A stretch of DNA of 64,000 nucleotides from Lewinellaceae bacterium (GTDB taxonomy: Bacteria; Bacteroidota; Bacteroidia; Chitinophagales; Saprospiraceae), in contig JACJYD010000004.1 of the NCBI GenBank assembly GCA_020636275.1, forward strand, positions 248,001 through 312,000. Direction: 5' to 3'. Shown piece by piece: positions 43,701 through 52,900 of this stretch; the first letter of the stretch is position 1; each line of letters starts with the position of its first letter. A program made the position numbers and the translations under genes. The notes below the pieces were generated by a model, which saw only the letters and a list, made by a program, of their open reading frames with translations, was not told the origin of the DNA and did not search any database.

Positions 43701-45910
43701 TGAAAGCCCTGGTTGTCCAACCCACTCCAGTAGATAGGCCCGACACTCCGCAAATCGCAGATTGGATCACTGATTGTCTCTCCGACGCCAGGTCCCTTCC
43801 GAGCAAGGGCATTGTATCCTGGTATTGGCAGTTCCTGAAAAAGGAATATGACGAGATCCCCTTTCCTTCTCCAGACTCTGAAGGACAGCCGGTGGTCACT
43901 TTTGTCAATTGGGTGATGGACCGTATGCACCTTAAAAAAGCATATTATAAAAAATACAACATAATCGAAGCAAACCAGTCGGATTCCAATCTGCAAAAAG
44001 ATCGCCAATTCCCGACGTGGTTAGGAAGCACCCTTGGAAATAGCACCCTCAAATTGTTTTTTGAGGACCAAAAGATCAATCAACCCGAAGGCGACGCGCT
44101 CTCCACCTATCTTCAGGGTCATTTCAACAGGGTGATCAATTGGTTCTATGCTCGGATGCGAGGCATCCTGCATAGAGTGATTGACTATTATGCCTACAAA
44201 AATCTGCATTCGGTAGCGGGGTTGTCGCAGGCACTGGGGGGGTTCAACAAGGCATTGGTCAATCTGTCGCAAACCTGGCAACTCGACATTGCCGATCCCC
44301 TGGCTTCCGACCAATCCCCCAATGGTATTACTGCCAAGGTACGCGACGCCGTGCAGCATCAAAACCGGTTTTCGCCGATAGCAACGGGAGATTATGCCCC
44401 CTTCCGGGCAGGTGAAATGGCCATTACCTGTGCAAAGTTGATCAATACTTTTGGGCAGCAATGGCAACCCGTCCCCCAAAAGATGGTTTGCACGGAGGCC
44501 ATGACTTCCACCAGGGCCCAAAAGGTAATATTGCCCCCCCGTTTGGCCCAGCCCGCCCGGCTGAATTTCCGCTGGCTTTCAGCCCACTCTTCCGTGCCGA
44601 ACGCCGATGTGGATCTGGAGGAAATGAACAGTCATCCCGCAACAAGTCCTATCTGCGGATGGGTTCTTCCCAATAACCTCGATAACAGCCTGATGGTATA
44701 CCACCAAAACGGCCAGGCACTCGGCTATATTGACCCGAGCGGCAATTGGAGGGTATTCCCTGGGCATGATGGCCCCGTTTTGCCCGAGGATATAGATAAT
44801 CCGCACCTTTCTAACCTGGTGCAACGGCTGTGCCGGGTAAGTCGCCACCAGTCGGATTTTATTGCCGATTTTATCACCGTACTCGACACGGCGGCCGATA
44901 GCATCGCACCCGACAACAATGCCCAACACCAGGCGCTTTCCCTCCTGATTGGCAGGCCCTTTGCCCTGGTACGTGCCACATTGAGCCTCGAACAGAGAGG
45001 GCTGAGCATCCCGTACAAGCGTTCTACCGCAACTGACCCGAATTTTATTTCCGAGTTGAATCGATTCTCCAGTTTGAAAAAAAATGGACCTGTCCCTTCG
45101 GACGGGTTCCAATGGAACACCTACCATTATGAAAGGGTAAAGGTTCCGCTGCGCCTTGGCGAATTCCGCCTGCTCAACGATGGGATGGCCGGCTTCTGGG
45201 TAGATGCAGCACCTGCGGGAGTATTGCCGCCCGACGCCAATCTCGATACTTTTTTCGCTCCGCAAAGTTTTGACCCCGACCGGCAGAAACATCAACAGAC
45301 GGCAATAAAGACCCACGACGAAGACGGAACCTCATTCCTACTCAACTTGACCCTGGACCAAAAGGACCCCATTCAGGTCAGTATGCTGATGGATCCACGT
45401 GGAAAGATCCATGCCACCTGTGGTTTATTGCCTGTAAAAAGTATTCAAATACCCCCCGACCAGTATAAAACAGCCCTCCAAAATATGGAGGTAGCTTTCC
45501 TCAGCGCCCCGTTGCTCACTTTGCCCGGCCGCATCCACGTGTCGTTGCCCCGCGAACCGGGCTTCGGATGGTCCTGGGTTCAAAAAGAAGGCAAGGGCTG
45601 GAAAGTCGTCAACTCCGTTGGCGCCATCCGAATGTCCGATGTGGCTCGCATCTTCCCTGCACAAGCAGGCGCTGTCTGGGCTCAACTCAGTGAAAAAGGA
45701 TGGATACTGGATATTCTTGGAGATCAGGCCCGGGTGGCCCCAATAGACCAGCGGATAGAAGGGCTGGACCCGGAATTTACCCCCTTACTTCCTCTCATCG
45801 AGGAAATGCTGGAACGAACGGAACTCAACCCGTTTGACACAACCGCTGCATTTTCAGGCACCCCCGAAATTCGCGAAGGCTGGCTCAAGCTCACAAAATT
45901 GAATATTTAA
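40745..45910 (+). CDS. Giant protein of unknown function, first gene of the operon
   Basis: The product is 1721 aa from the ATG at 40745, or 1717 aa from 40757 (MAKTVLVPMHLDALFV); both follow the promoter. There is no signal peptide. Near the start are GFHLHWALPDALT and PNRWLVSRF. Residues ~540-660 hold two coiled coils around an acidic repeat, and later parts hold ALSLLIGRPFALVRATL and LRLGEFRLLNDGMAGFW. I believe similar unnamed proteins exist in other bacteria but cannot name a family. It is followed after 23 bases by the fibre-like gene. Confidence 0.75.
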   Translation: MKKSMAKTVLVPMHLDALFVSSTNGVETIPPLVDFTRLEACTGDTPTNVYLGENLSTAPLNNAQGSDILGAGFHLHWALPDALTKTMGQPFTRQQPFLNIFGKPAGEKIWTALQKAGWISDSQPTAKVLKLPKERRTAPDGITEDQLQSVNDLLNHPSFPAVPNRWLVSRFPTDSGTPDVQWVVESDYVWPQKTGNDNHGSPLAGNYTAWPFPGANALDYRFIGCWYKVGESAPPGGTYLSEPLTAVGYGEPTFAALYPNCRTVFGFWDKDYSTPCTYEVRGWYFDPKQDYWASFITDFLAKPPDKYPYARLLEALKEEFQWFIPIQVDRNALKLTIDNQDWFLILKDRGWVDEQGLLNMAALHPSNTLGPGNEVQEADIRNMLDDLIGKQLLDFQTPKQGLPTQTLYYARCVADPKKNQTQPPADTPVTFAVGNTSTEAMSAFLANLITPGNKKIVEDYLEAQLLSASLQQPTDLGPKFEEARHQKGFEALPGGTIWTIRAQSSTYNKASKTKAGDEITLPDSLADSLNSLNNLQQKIDQTNFEIESLQQQIFSNWCCYLKLEFDVKNAPGQSIQLQDPNDPGEDMQDPNDLGEDTQDPNDLGEDTQDPNDLPTGVDLPGALDSMKDLIHWEIETVLYKLNQQKQKSLTDLAAAQQQVAVGLARFEQENQYLQATDIQDWNAFEKAVKGMSIPAVQKISFSGLGNFDPAILEALNKALLNDADLYKKLQFTSAIPDEAKDLQKQQNTQNWTPAIYLRYNRLLLESLLPIAHRPRYIVQNTAAPRYWQPTEPTLLISGVQPTPRHGQDGRLRIDRLLACNVSDIDPPGLSTNPAIFDKLHTILEHIKGKEPGNFALHPQSNEWHPVLLEWEVDFSPALRGFTSTDPNTFQYKDTYIEDYYSLDLNAVDFSKTVPPVDASDSFSGRCVLTPSGSLLQKDIVVQNLVPAIMDAIKKELDPHRDQPMTPLSKKAFIDWVTKGEADDPVLKALVVQPTPVDRPDTPQIADWITDCLSDARSLPSKGIVSWYWQFLKKEYDEIPFPSPDSEGQPVVTFVNWVMDRMHLKKAYYKKYNIIEANQSDSNLQKDRQFPTWLGSTLGNSTLKLFFEDQKINQPEGDALSTYLQGHFNRVINWFYARMRGILHRVIDYYAYKNLHSVAGLSQALGGFNKALVNLSQTWQLDIADPLASDQSPNGITAKVRDAVQHQNRFSPIATGDYAPFRAGEMAITCAKLINTFGQQWQPVPQKMVCTEAMTSTRAQKVILPPRLAQPARLNFRWLSAHSSVPNADVDLEEMNSHPATSPICGWVLPNNLDNSLMVYHQNGQALGYIDPSGNWRVFPGHDGPVLPEDIDNPHLSNLVQRLCRVSRHQSDFIADFITVLDTAADSIAPDNNAQHQALSLLIGRPFALVRATLSLEQRGLSIPYKRSTATDPNFISELNRFSSLKKNGPVPSDGFQWNTYHYERVKVPLRLGEFRLLNDGMAGFWVDAAPAGVLPPDANLDTFFAPQSFDPDRQKHQQTAIKTHDEDGTSFLLNLTLDQKDPIQVSMLMDPRGKIHATCGLLPVKSIQIPPDQYKTALQNMEVAFLSAPLLTLPGRIHVSLPREPGFGWSWVQKEGKGWKVVNSVGAIRMSDVARIFPAQAGAVWAQLSEKGWILDILGDQARVAPIDQRIEGLDPEFTPLLPLIEEMLERTELNPFDTTAAFSGTPEIREGWLKLTKLNI
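42479..42582 (+). repeat. Tandem 30-bp coding repeat
   Basis: Three and a half copies of a 30-base unit encode DPNDLGEDTQ with small changes (DPNDPGEDMQ first). The two middle copies are identical in DNA. It lies between two predicted coiled coils of the giant protein, so its copy number may vary. Confidence 0.8.
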
Positions 45911-45933
45911 AAACAAATACACTTAATTGCCAC

Positions 45934-47430
45934 ATGTCACAAATTATCCCTTACAATATCCGCCCCATCCTGATCACGGCTCCAAACATCGTCAACAACG
46001 GGTATGCCGAGAATCAATTTACCATAGGTATTTTCAATAACTCGCTGTTAGAACCCTTCGAGTTTAAAAAAGGGTTCCCCTTGCTGCTTTTGTTTATAGT
46101 TTCTCCCGAATCAGCGGGGGCTACTCCCAGCCGGCCATGGGGGCTTACCGATGAAAATTCATTGAGCGCGTCGCAATTCAAAATTGAAAATATTGGAAAA
46201 GGAAACCCGGCAGATTGGGATTGTTCCTTTGTGAACGATGTCACTCAGCAAATTCCCGGCCGATCTGACCTGATGGGCTGGAAAGCGGTGCCAAACAAGG
46301 ATATCTCTATTGATCCGGGTGATCACCTCGAATTTACGGTGTATGGTTTAAAATCCGATTTGCCCGACGGGCATACCCAATCGATCTTTTTCTATGAAAA
46401 AGGAGAAAAAGGTTATGGGAATTATATGAATTTCGAAACCATTCTTAAGTCTCCGCTTGTTGCCAATGGTCAAAAAATCGGGATTGGCACAGCCGATCCA
46501 AACGCCCAGGTCCATGTCGTTTCGCAGCAATCCGCAGAAATGATTTTGGAAAACCGAGGAGGGAAAGCCCACTCGACAAGTTTCCTGTTAAAGAATGATC
46601 TTGGCAACTGGGGTATGACACTGGGTGGGGATAAAGATGATCAGACTTTTTTGATTGGGAATTTTGATCAAGGCGATAATAACCCAGCTGGTTTTGATCC
46701 GAAAGTCCGTATCCATGGTCGTCAGGGTGATTTTGAAATCGGGGGCAATCTGTATGTAGGCAATGATCAATTAGAAGGCTTTGGATTATCCTTACGTGGT
46801 CAGATTCAATTATTCGCCAAAGACCCCATGCTGAAGGATGACGACTGGCTTAAAACTTCTGATACAACCATTGGAGTCCAAGTAAATAAGGGTCTCGTTT
46901 TTACGCATGGTTCCGGATCCATGCTGTTAGATAATGGAAATCTCAGTGTGGAGGGAAATCTAAGTGCAGATGGAAATCTAAGTGTAGATGGAAATCTAAG
47001 TGCAGATGGAAATCTAAGTGTAGAGGAAAATCTAAGTGTAGGTGGAAACCTCGAATTGGGAAGTGACCTGAACTTAACTGGTGGGAAAATCACCGGGAAA
47101 GGGAATCCATTGTTCAAACGAAAAACCTTGATATTTAACCACAACCCATTAACCCTATCCGACAGTTTAATGACATTAATCAACACAGAAATTTCATCTG
47201 CTGATTATGTGTTGTTCATCTACCAGGCGTGGTACAAATTAAACACGGATACGGATTGGCCTGGTCGCTCAGATATATATAACCTTACCCATCCCCAAAG
47301 TCCTTGGATCATACTTCCTGTTGAAGAAAATGGATTCTGGAAGGTTGGTGTTCGTATTCCCTCTCCATTAACATTTGAGCTCTCGATAGAGGTTCTGGCC
47401 ATATTAAAGGATATGGTGGAAGAAGAATAA
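45934..47430 (+). CDS. Tail-fibre-like protein with hexapeptide repeats
   Basis: This 498-aa protein has no signal peptide. The first ~170 residues look like a beta-rich attachment domain. Then comes KIGIGTADPNAQVHV, a phrase typical of phage tail-fibre and surface-fibre proteins, and around residues 335-375 seven hexapeptides of the NLSVDG/NLSADG kind, which should wind as a beta-helical shaft. The last ~110 residues form a new domain, perhaps a tip. It fits a trimeric fibre or spike. It lies between two large unknown proteins in the operon. Confidence 0.7.
   Translation: MSQIIPYNIRPILITAPNIVNNGYAENQFTIGIFNNSLLEPFEFKKGFPLLLLFIVSPESAGATPSRPWGLTDENSLSASQFKIENIGKGNPADWDCSFVNDVTQQIPGRSDLMGWKAVPNKDISIDPGDHLEFTVYGLKSDLPDGHTQSIFFYEKGEKGYGNYMNFETILKSPLVANGQKIGIGTADPNAQVHVVSQQSAEMILENRGGKAHSTSFLLKNDLGNWGMTLGGDKDDQTFLIGNFDQGDNNPAGFDPKVRIHGRQGDFEIGGNLYVGNDQLEGFGLSLRGQIQLFAKDPMLKDDDWLKTSDTTIGVQVNKGLVFTHGSGSMLLDNGNLSVEGNLSADGNLSVDGNLSADGNLSVEENLSVGGNLELGSDLNLTGGKITGKGNPLFKRKTLIFNHNPLTLSDSLMTLINTEISSADYVLFIYQAWYKLNTDTDWPGRSDIYNLTHPQSPWIILPVEENGFWKVGVRIPSPLTFELSIEVLAILKDMVEEE
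46936..47058 (+). repeat. Tandem 18-bp coding repeat
   Basis: Seven near-identical 18-base units (GGAAATCTAAGTGTAGAT and variants) encode the NLSxxG hexapeptides. The high DNA identity points to recent expansion by slippage. Confidence 0.85.
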
Positions 47431-47503
47431 AGACTCCCGGTACATAATTCTTCTCCTTCCACTTTGTAAATCCTTATTTTTTTACCCTAGCAATCGCCTC
47501 GTC

Positions 47504-49870
47504 ATGCCGAAACAAACTCAACAAGCCACTCAGGCACTCCAAAAAGACCTCAGTACCACCGCACGTAAGAGCGGTGATGTACGGGCCGTAGTTATAGGCC
47601 GCCGAGGCAACAATTCTTTGGAAGGGAACCTGACAGTGGTACCTTCCCAGTTTCGGCGCTACTCAGTCGCTGAATTGTACCAGCGTTTTCTGATCAACGC
47701 ACCAGACCACAAAGGCAATTACAACTGTGGCTTTGGACAATATGGGCGCAATCTCAGTGTGAGCGCCAATTATAATTTTGGCGACCTGATCTTGCCGGGT
47801 ATAATCACCGCAAATGTTGAAGGGAAGGTAAAGGGTGATGTGGCAAAAGAGGTTTTGTTTATGATCCACAGGGCGGCGCCCACTGCGTTATTTTCACAAG
47901 ATGAAAAGAAACAGCTAAAACCCGTCTGGACCACGGGGAAACCCGTTGTTTTCTGCGTGCTCTCCGGCCTTACCTATCAAATAGTAGCAAACCTGAATGC
48001 TTTATCGGGGGTCAAGGTCGGGTTTTCTTCTGTCCTGGGGAATTCTACTTCTGGCGGGGCGGAACCCGAAACAGATGCACTCCAATTAGACATTAGCATT
48101 GATGCCTCCATAAAAGCAGGTGCCGGATTGTCCGGACAACTGATCCGGCTTGCCGCAGACCAGTCGGGGTTCTACCCCAATGGTACAGGAAATGAACTTG
48201 TAGAGGCTTTTTCCAACGCGCTCGGCGGCCCCTCGGCTAAGGACCTGGCTTCGGAAGTGGCCACCTGGTTCGAGTATGTAATGACATACCTCCAGAAAGA
48301 CGCCTTCGACACATTTCAGCCCATTGTCCAGAACCTGGCTGCTCAAATAAATCCTACCGATAAGATAAAAGAAATCTATGACCAGGTCAAACAGGGCCTC
48401 CTGGATAAGATAACGAATAAAGGGGGGGTGCAAACCTTGGCAAAAAATCTATTCGACTTTCTTAAAAATAAGGCTGCTTCAGAGATACAGACCGAAGCGA
48501 CCCTTCAACTTTTAGATAAGCTGTCAAAAGAGCTGTCGGACTTTTACCAAAAGCAAATGCTCCACAGCCTTCTTACTACACCTAAACCTACAAACAACAT
48601 TTGGATCAGGACTTCCCCGCAAAAAGTTCAAATCAACTACCGGGAGATCCAAAGGCAGATTGCATGGTACCAAAATATAAAGAAGAGTAAGCAATCCACT
48701 ACCGTGAATCTCCCTGGCGTTTTGCCCCTGGAACAGGAATTGTGCCATGCAGATTTGTATTCTTTTGTCGCCAATACGCAGGCAGGGGGAACGGCTTCCG
48801 GGAAAGCTTCGTTGAAAACCTCTGCTGGAGGCGCCAGTGCCGGCGCCTCCGGTGCTGCAACTATTGCCGGAGATGTTAAATTCAGCTCCTCTCGCTATCA
48901 GATTTGTATCCCTTCCAGTTCCCCGTCAGAAAAACCCCTGGTACTAACCCAGGATACCTTCACCACCTACCGGCGGATGGCAGGGAAGGCGAGTTGGGGA
49001 TCAAGCGCAAACATCTTCCTGGAGGATTATGGATTGGAAGCCAATCAGGCCGGGAAGTTGGAAAATCGCTTTTTCGACCTGATCACGTACCAATGCATCA
49101 GCGCCTATTGGCTCTATCCCCGCAAAGAAAACAATCCGTCCCCGGCAACCCTTGAAATGGGAAGCGGTACGAGCTTCGGATGCTCGGTCAACCTCAAACA
49201 CCTGCAAAGAATGGCGGCGCCGGGAAGTCCGTCCCAGAAACCGGACCCAATTAAGCAATTAAAGCAGCAATTGGCAACGTCCTTGCATATCTCCGAAGCA
49301 GAGCTGGACATTTTCCTTTCCAAAGCATTTCCTTCCGGCCCCCCTTCCGCTTCAGGCAATAGCAACCCCAAAAATTTGCTGGAGAATTACACCACCGTCA
49401 TACTTGAATCAAACTTCGCATTCCTACCCGGGGCAAACAATAACATCTCGTTGCAAAATGCCAAGAATGCTGATTTGTATCGTCCGGATGACTTGTTTAC
49501 TTCTCCTTCCATAAAAAGTATCCTGTCCCAACTGGATGGGAAATTAAATCAAGGGAGTAATCCTGCGACTCCGCCCTGTCGGCTGGATTCCATTCGCATC
49601 CGGGTCCGGAATGAGGATAATTTGGGTAACTACGATAACTCTCATCCCATATTTACCCTGGGGTTCGATTTCAGGGCTGCTGTAAAAATAGAATATGGAA
49701 AGACCCAAAAGGCCTCCGGCAACGAAGGCATCTTTGATGTCTACACCTGCTGGTTCAATCCGGATTATGAGGTCAGGCCCCAGGATGGGTATGAACGCTC
49801 GGTACCTTCCGCTGTGTTACTGCCGCATACTTTGTTTGAAAAGGCAGACAGCAATCCGATAAAGGAATAA
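47504..49870 (+). CDS. Large protein of unknown function, third gene of the operon
   Basis: This 788-aa protein has no signal peptide. It starts with a polar stretch (MPKQTQQATQALQKDLSTT), has an alpha-helical middle (~230-340) and a low-complexity patch rich in Ala, Gly, Ser (GGASAGASGAATIAG, ~440). Pieces such as ENRFFDLITYQCISAYWLYP and LDSIRIRVRNEDNLGN occur near the end. I recognise no family. The spacings in the run (73 bases before, 57 after) fit one transcript. Confidence 0.7.
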   Translation: MPKQTQQATQALQKDLSTTARKSGDVRAVVIGRRGNNSLEGNLTVVPSQFRRYSVAELYQRFLINAPDHKGNYNCGFGQYGRNLSVSANYNFGDLILPGIITANVEGKVKGDVAKEVLFMIHRAAPTALFSQDEKKQLKPVWTTGKPVVFCVLSGLTYQIVANLNALSGVKVGFSSVLGNSTSGGAEPETDALQLDISIDASIKAGAGLSGQLIRLAADQSGFYPNGTGNELVEAFSNALGGPSAKDLASEVATWFEYVMTYLQKDAFDTFQPIVQNLAAQINPTDKIKEIYDQVKQGLLDKITNKGGVQTLAKNLFDFLKNKAASEIQTEATLQLLDKLSKELSDFYQKQMLHSLLTTPKPTNNIWIRTSPQKVQINYREIQRQIAWYQNIKKSKQSTTVNLPGVLPLEQELCHADLYSFVANTQAGGTASGKASLKTSAGGASAGASGAATIAGDVKFSSSRYQICIPSSSPSEKPLVLTQDTFTTYRRMAGKASWGSSANIFLEDYGLEANQAGKLENRFFDLITYQCISAYWLYPRKENNPSPATLEMGSGTSFGCSVNLKHLQRMAAPGSPSQKPDPIKQLKQQLATSLHISEAELDIFLSKAFPSGPPSASGNSNPKNLLENYTTVILESNFAFLPGANNNISLQNAKNADLYRPDDLFTSPSIKSILSQLDGKLNQGSNPATPPCRLDSIRIRVRNEDNLGNYDNSHPIFTLGFDFRAAVKIEYGKTQKASGNEGIFDVYTCWFNPDYEVRPQDGYERSVPSAVLLPHTLFEKADSNPIKE

Positions 49871-49927
49871 GTACAGTGAAAATAATGCAATAAGTTCCCC
49901 TGGCTCAAAAGCCTAATACAGCATACA

Positions 49928-52900
49928 ATGGCCACAGATAATATTCAAAAGGAGATCGACAACATCAACAATCAAAGTAGCCTTGATGTAAACAAGCTGC
50001 TGCCTCTTTTTAAAGCCCTCCAATCCGGGTTTGGGATCCAGCCAGCCCAGGAGGACGATATCCTATCCGGGATTTTTCCTCCTGAAGTGCTGGCAATCCT
50101 GGAGGGCATAACTGTCCAAGTGCCGGTCTATAATGATGGCTCCAACGGTTCGGTCAAACAGATCAAGATCGTCATCACCTGCGAAAACAGTACTTCTCCC
50201 TGGGCTATTATTCCCGAGGTATTTGTGGTCGAACAGATCTCTGTTTCCATAGAGGTTATTGAAACAGCCATTTCTGCCACGCTATATGGAACCCTTTATA
50301 TCGAAGGGATTCCTCTGGTGGTAGAAGCTGATTTCCCCTCCATGTTCGTCAAGGCAGAGATGTTGACCGATGACCATAAGGATTCGGCGAATAAGCTCCT
50401 AAAACGATTCCAGGCTGGTCCAATCAGCAGCGGTCAACTGGAGGGTCTTACGCTGACGCAACTTTTTCTGCTGGGCGATCCTCGCAACAAAAAGGCTGTG
50501 ATCCGCCTGGGCCTTGGTGGCATTAAAATCGGTCCGGGCACTTTGGCCTTGCAGGGTTCCCTGGATTACACTGGGAAACCCGGCAGCCAGGTCACCGGAG
50601 CTTTTTGGGGAGAATATGTCATTGATCCGAGCCCTGCTTTCCAACCCTATTCTCTCCAACCCTATTCTTTTTCGCTGATGGCGGCATTCGATGGTCCGGG
50701 CCAGGGTTGGAAATTTGAAGGCCGGGCTGGCGTTGATCCAACGAATCAGCAGAAAGAACGGGCAGCAGGCATTGCCGATCTGATCAAGGTATTTGACGAA
50801 AATTTGGATCTAAATTCGTTGCCCCGATTCTTGAAGGAACTTCAGGTAGTGAACCTCGATCTCGCTTTTGAAACGGAGACCAAAAATCTTAGCTTCGATT
50901 GCGAGGTGCAAGCAGATCAGTTATTTGGGGCGAATTCGGAGGTGGAAATGATCGTCAGCATTCATCTGAAGCGCAACAACCCCGGGGAGGAGCCCGCCAC
51001 ATACGAAAAAACATTCAGCGGCCGGCTCATTATCGGCCTTGACAATGGCCTGAAAATGGAGTTTGATGTCCTGTTTGATCGGAATCAAACGGCATCAGGA
51101 TCTGACACCACTTTTATTGCCAGCTACAAAAATCTGGCGGGCGGTGATATTCACATTGGCGCGCTGACGAGCAAACTGGACTCTGCGCTGAATATCCCTT
51201 TGACCATCAACCTCAAAGACGCATTTTTGGTCTATGACAAAAAAGATGCCTCCACTGCCCCGGCAGCAAATCTGCTTTTTGGCCTCGACATCGGTAGTGG
51301 CATCAACCTTTCCAACCTCCCCCTCGTTGGGAAGTTATTTCCGGATAGCCAAACCCTGAAAATCGGCTTCCAGCCACTGATAGCCTCCGGTCCCGGAAAA
51401 CCGATCTTTACCAAAGAAGAACTGGCCCGCCTCCAGGCCCTGGTACCGGGCGGCGGCATTACCCTTCCCGATACGGACATTTCGACAACAGTCGATCTGA
51501 GCATTCATTTGCAAGTCGGCGATACCGTCAAACGGTTGGACCTTCCGATCCGGCTCAACCCACCGAGCTCAGCTCCGCAGAATTCTCAGGACCCCACGGG
51601 CGAGAAGCCCATTGGAGATGCCCTCCTACCCAGTACTCCGGCAGCGCCTCCTGCTGGGCAAACAACTCCGGCAAACCAAGGGGATATCACCTGGCTCGAC
51701 ATCCAGAAATCCTTCGGCCCGGTTCAATTCAACCGCGCGGGATTTGCTTTTTCTACAGAAAAGAAGGAGATCCATGCGTATCTCGACGCAACCCTTGGCC
51801 TTGCAGGCCTTACCCTCTCTCTGGACGGATTAGGAGTGAGTTCGCCTATTACAAAATTTGACCCCCGGTTTTCCCTGCAAGGAGTGGGGATAGCCTTTGA
51901 GCAAGGCCCCATCGAGATCGGCGGTTCTTTTCTCCGCTATACCGTTCCAAAGAACGCTGAAACGCCTGCATATGACGAGTATGACGGCATGGCGACCCTG
52001 AAAATCGATTTCCTTAATATCTCCGCTATCGGGTCGTATGCCCGCGTCAACGGACATAATTCCCTTTTTATTTATGCCGTCCTGAACTACCCCATCGGAG
52101 GCCCATCCTTCTTTTTCGTCACGGGCCTGGCCGCAGGATTTGGGTACAACAGAGCGCTGCGCATACCGGATATCACCGGAGTAGCAACTTTCCCGCTGGT
52201 CGATGAAGCTGTAAACGGGGCAGGAGCAGGCCCTCCGGCAGACAATGCCAAGCGGAGGGACTACCTGAGCGCAGAGATCACCAAGTTGCGCGGCGACATT
52301 TACCCCAAATCAGGGGCGTATTTCCTTGCCGCAGGTATCCATTTCTCGACCTTTGAAGTGGTCGATTCTTTTGTGATGGTAGGTGCCGAGTTCGGTCAGC
52401 ACTTCGAAGCCGATGTGTTGGGGTTGTCGACCATGGTCCTTCCAACGCCGGAGCCGGGAGCTTCGCAGGCAGTGTCTCCGCTCGCGGAAGTACAGATGGC
52501 CCTCAAGTCGGTATTTAATCCGGAAGAAGGGCTGTTCAGCGTAGAGGCTCAATTGACCAATAACTCTTTCCTGCTCTCGCGCTCCTGCCACCTTACCGGT
52601 GGATTTGCCTTTTACCTCTGGTTCGGTGGTGCGCACAAAGGTGATTTCGTGATCACCCTGGGCGGCTACCACCCCGCTTTTGCAAAACCTGCCTGGTATC
52701 CCATTGTGCCGCGTCTCGGATTCAACTGGATATTAACCAGTGAAATTGTCATCAAAGGAGAAGCGTATTTTGCACTTACAGCCCACGCGCTCATGGCGGG
52801 AGGTAAGCTGGAACTCCTTTTCCACGCAGGGCCTATCAAAGCATGGTTTATCGCCGGGGTCGATTTCCTCATTTCCTGGAAGCCCTATTTCTATATGGCA

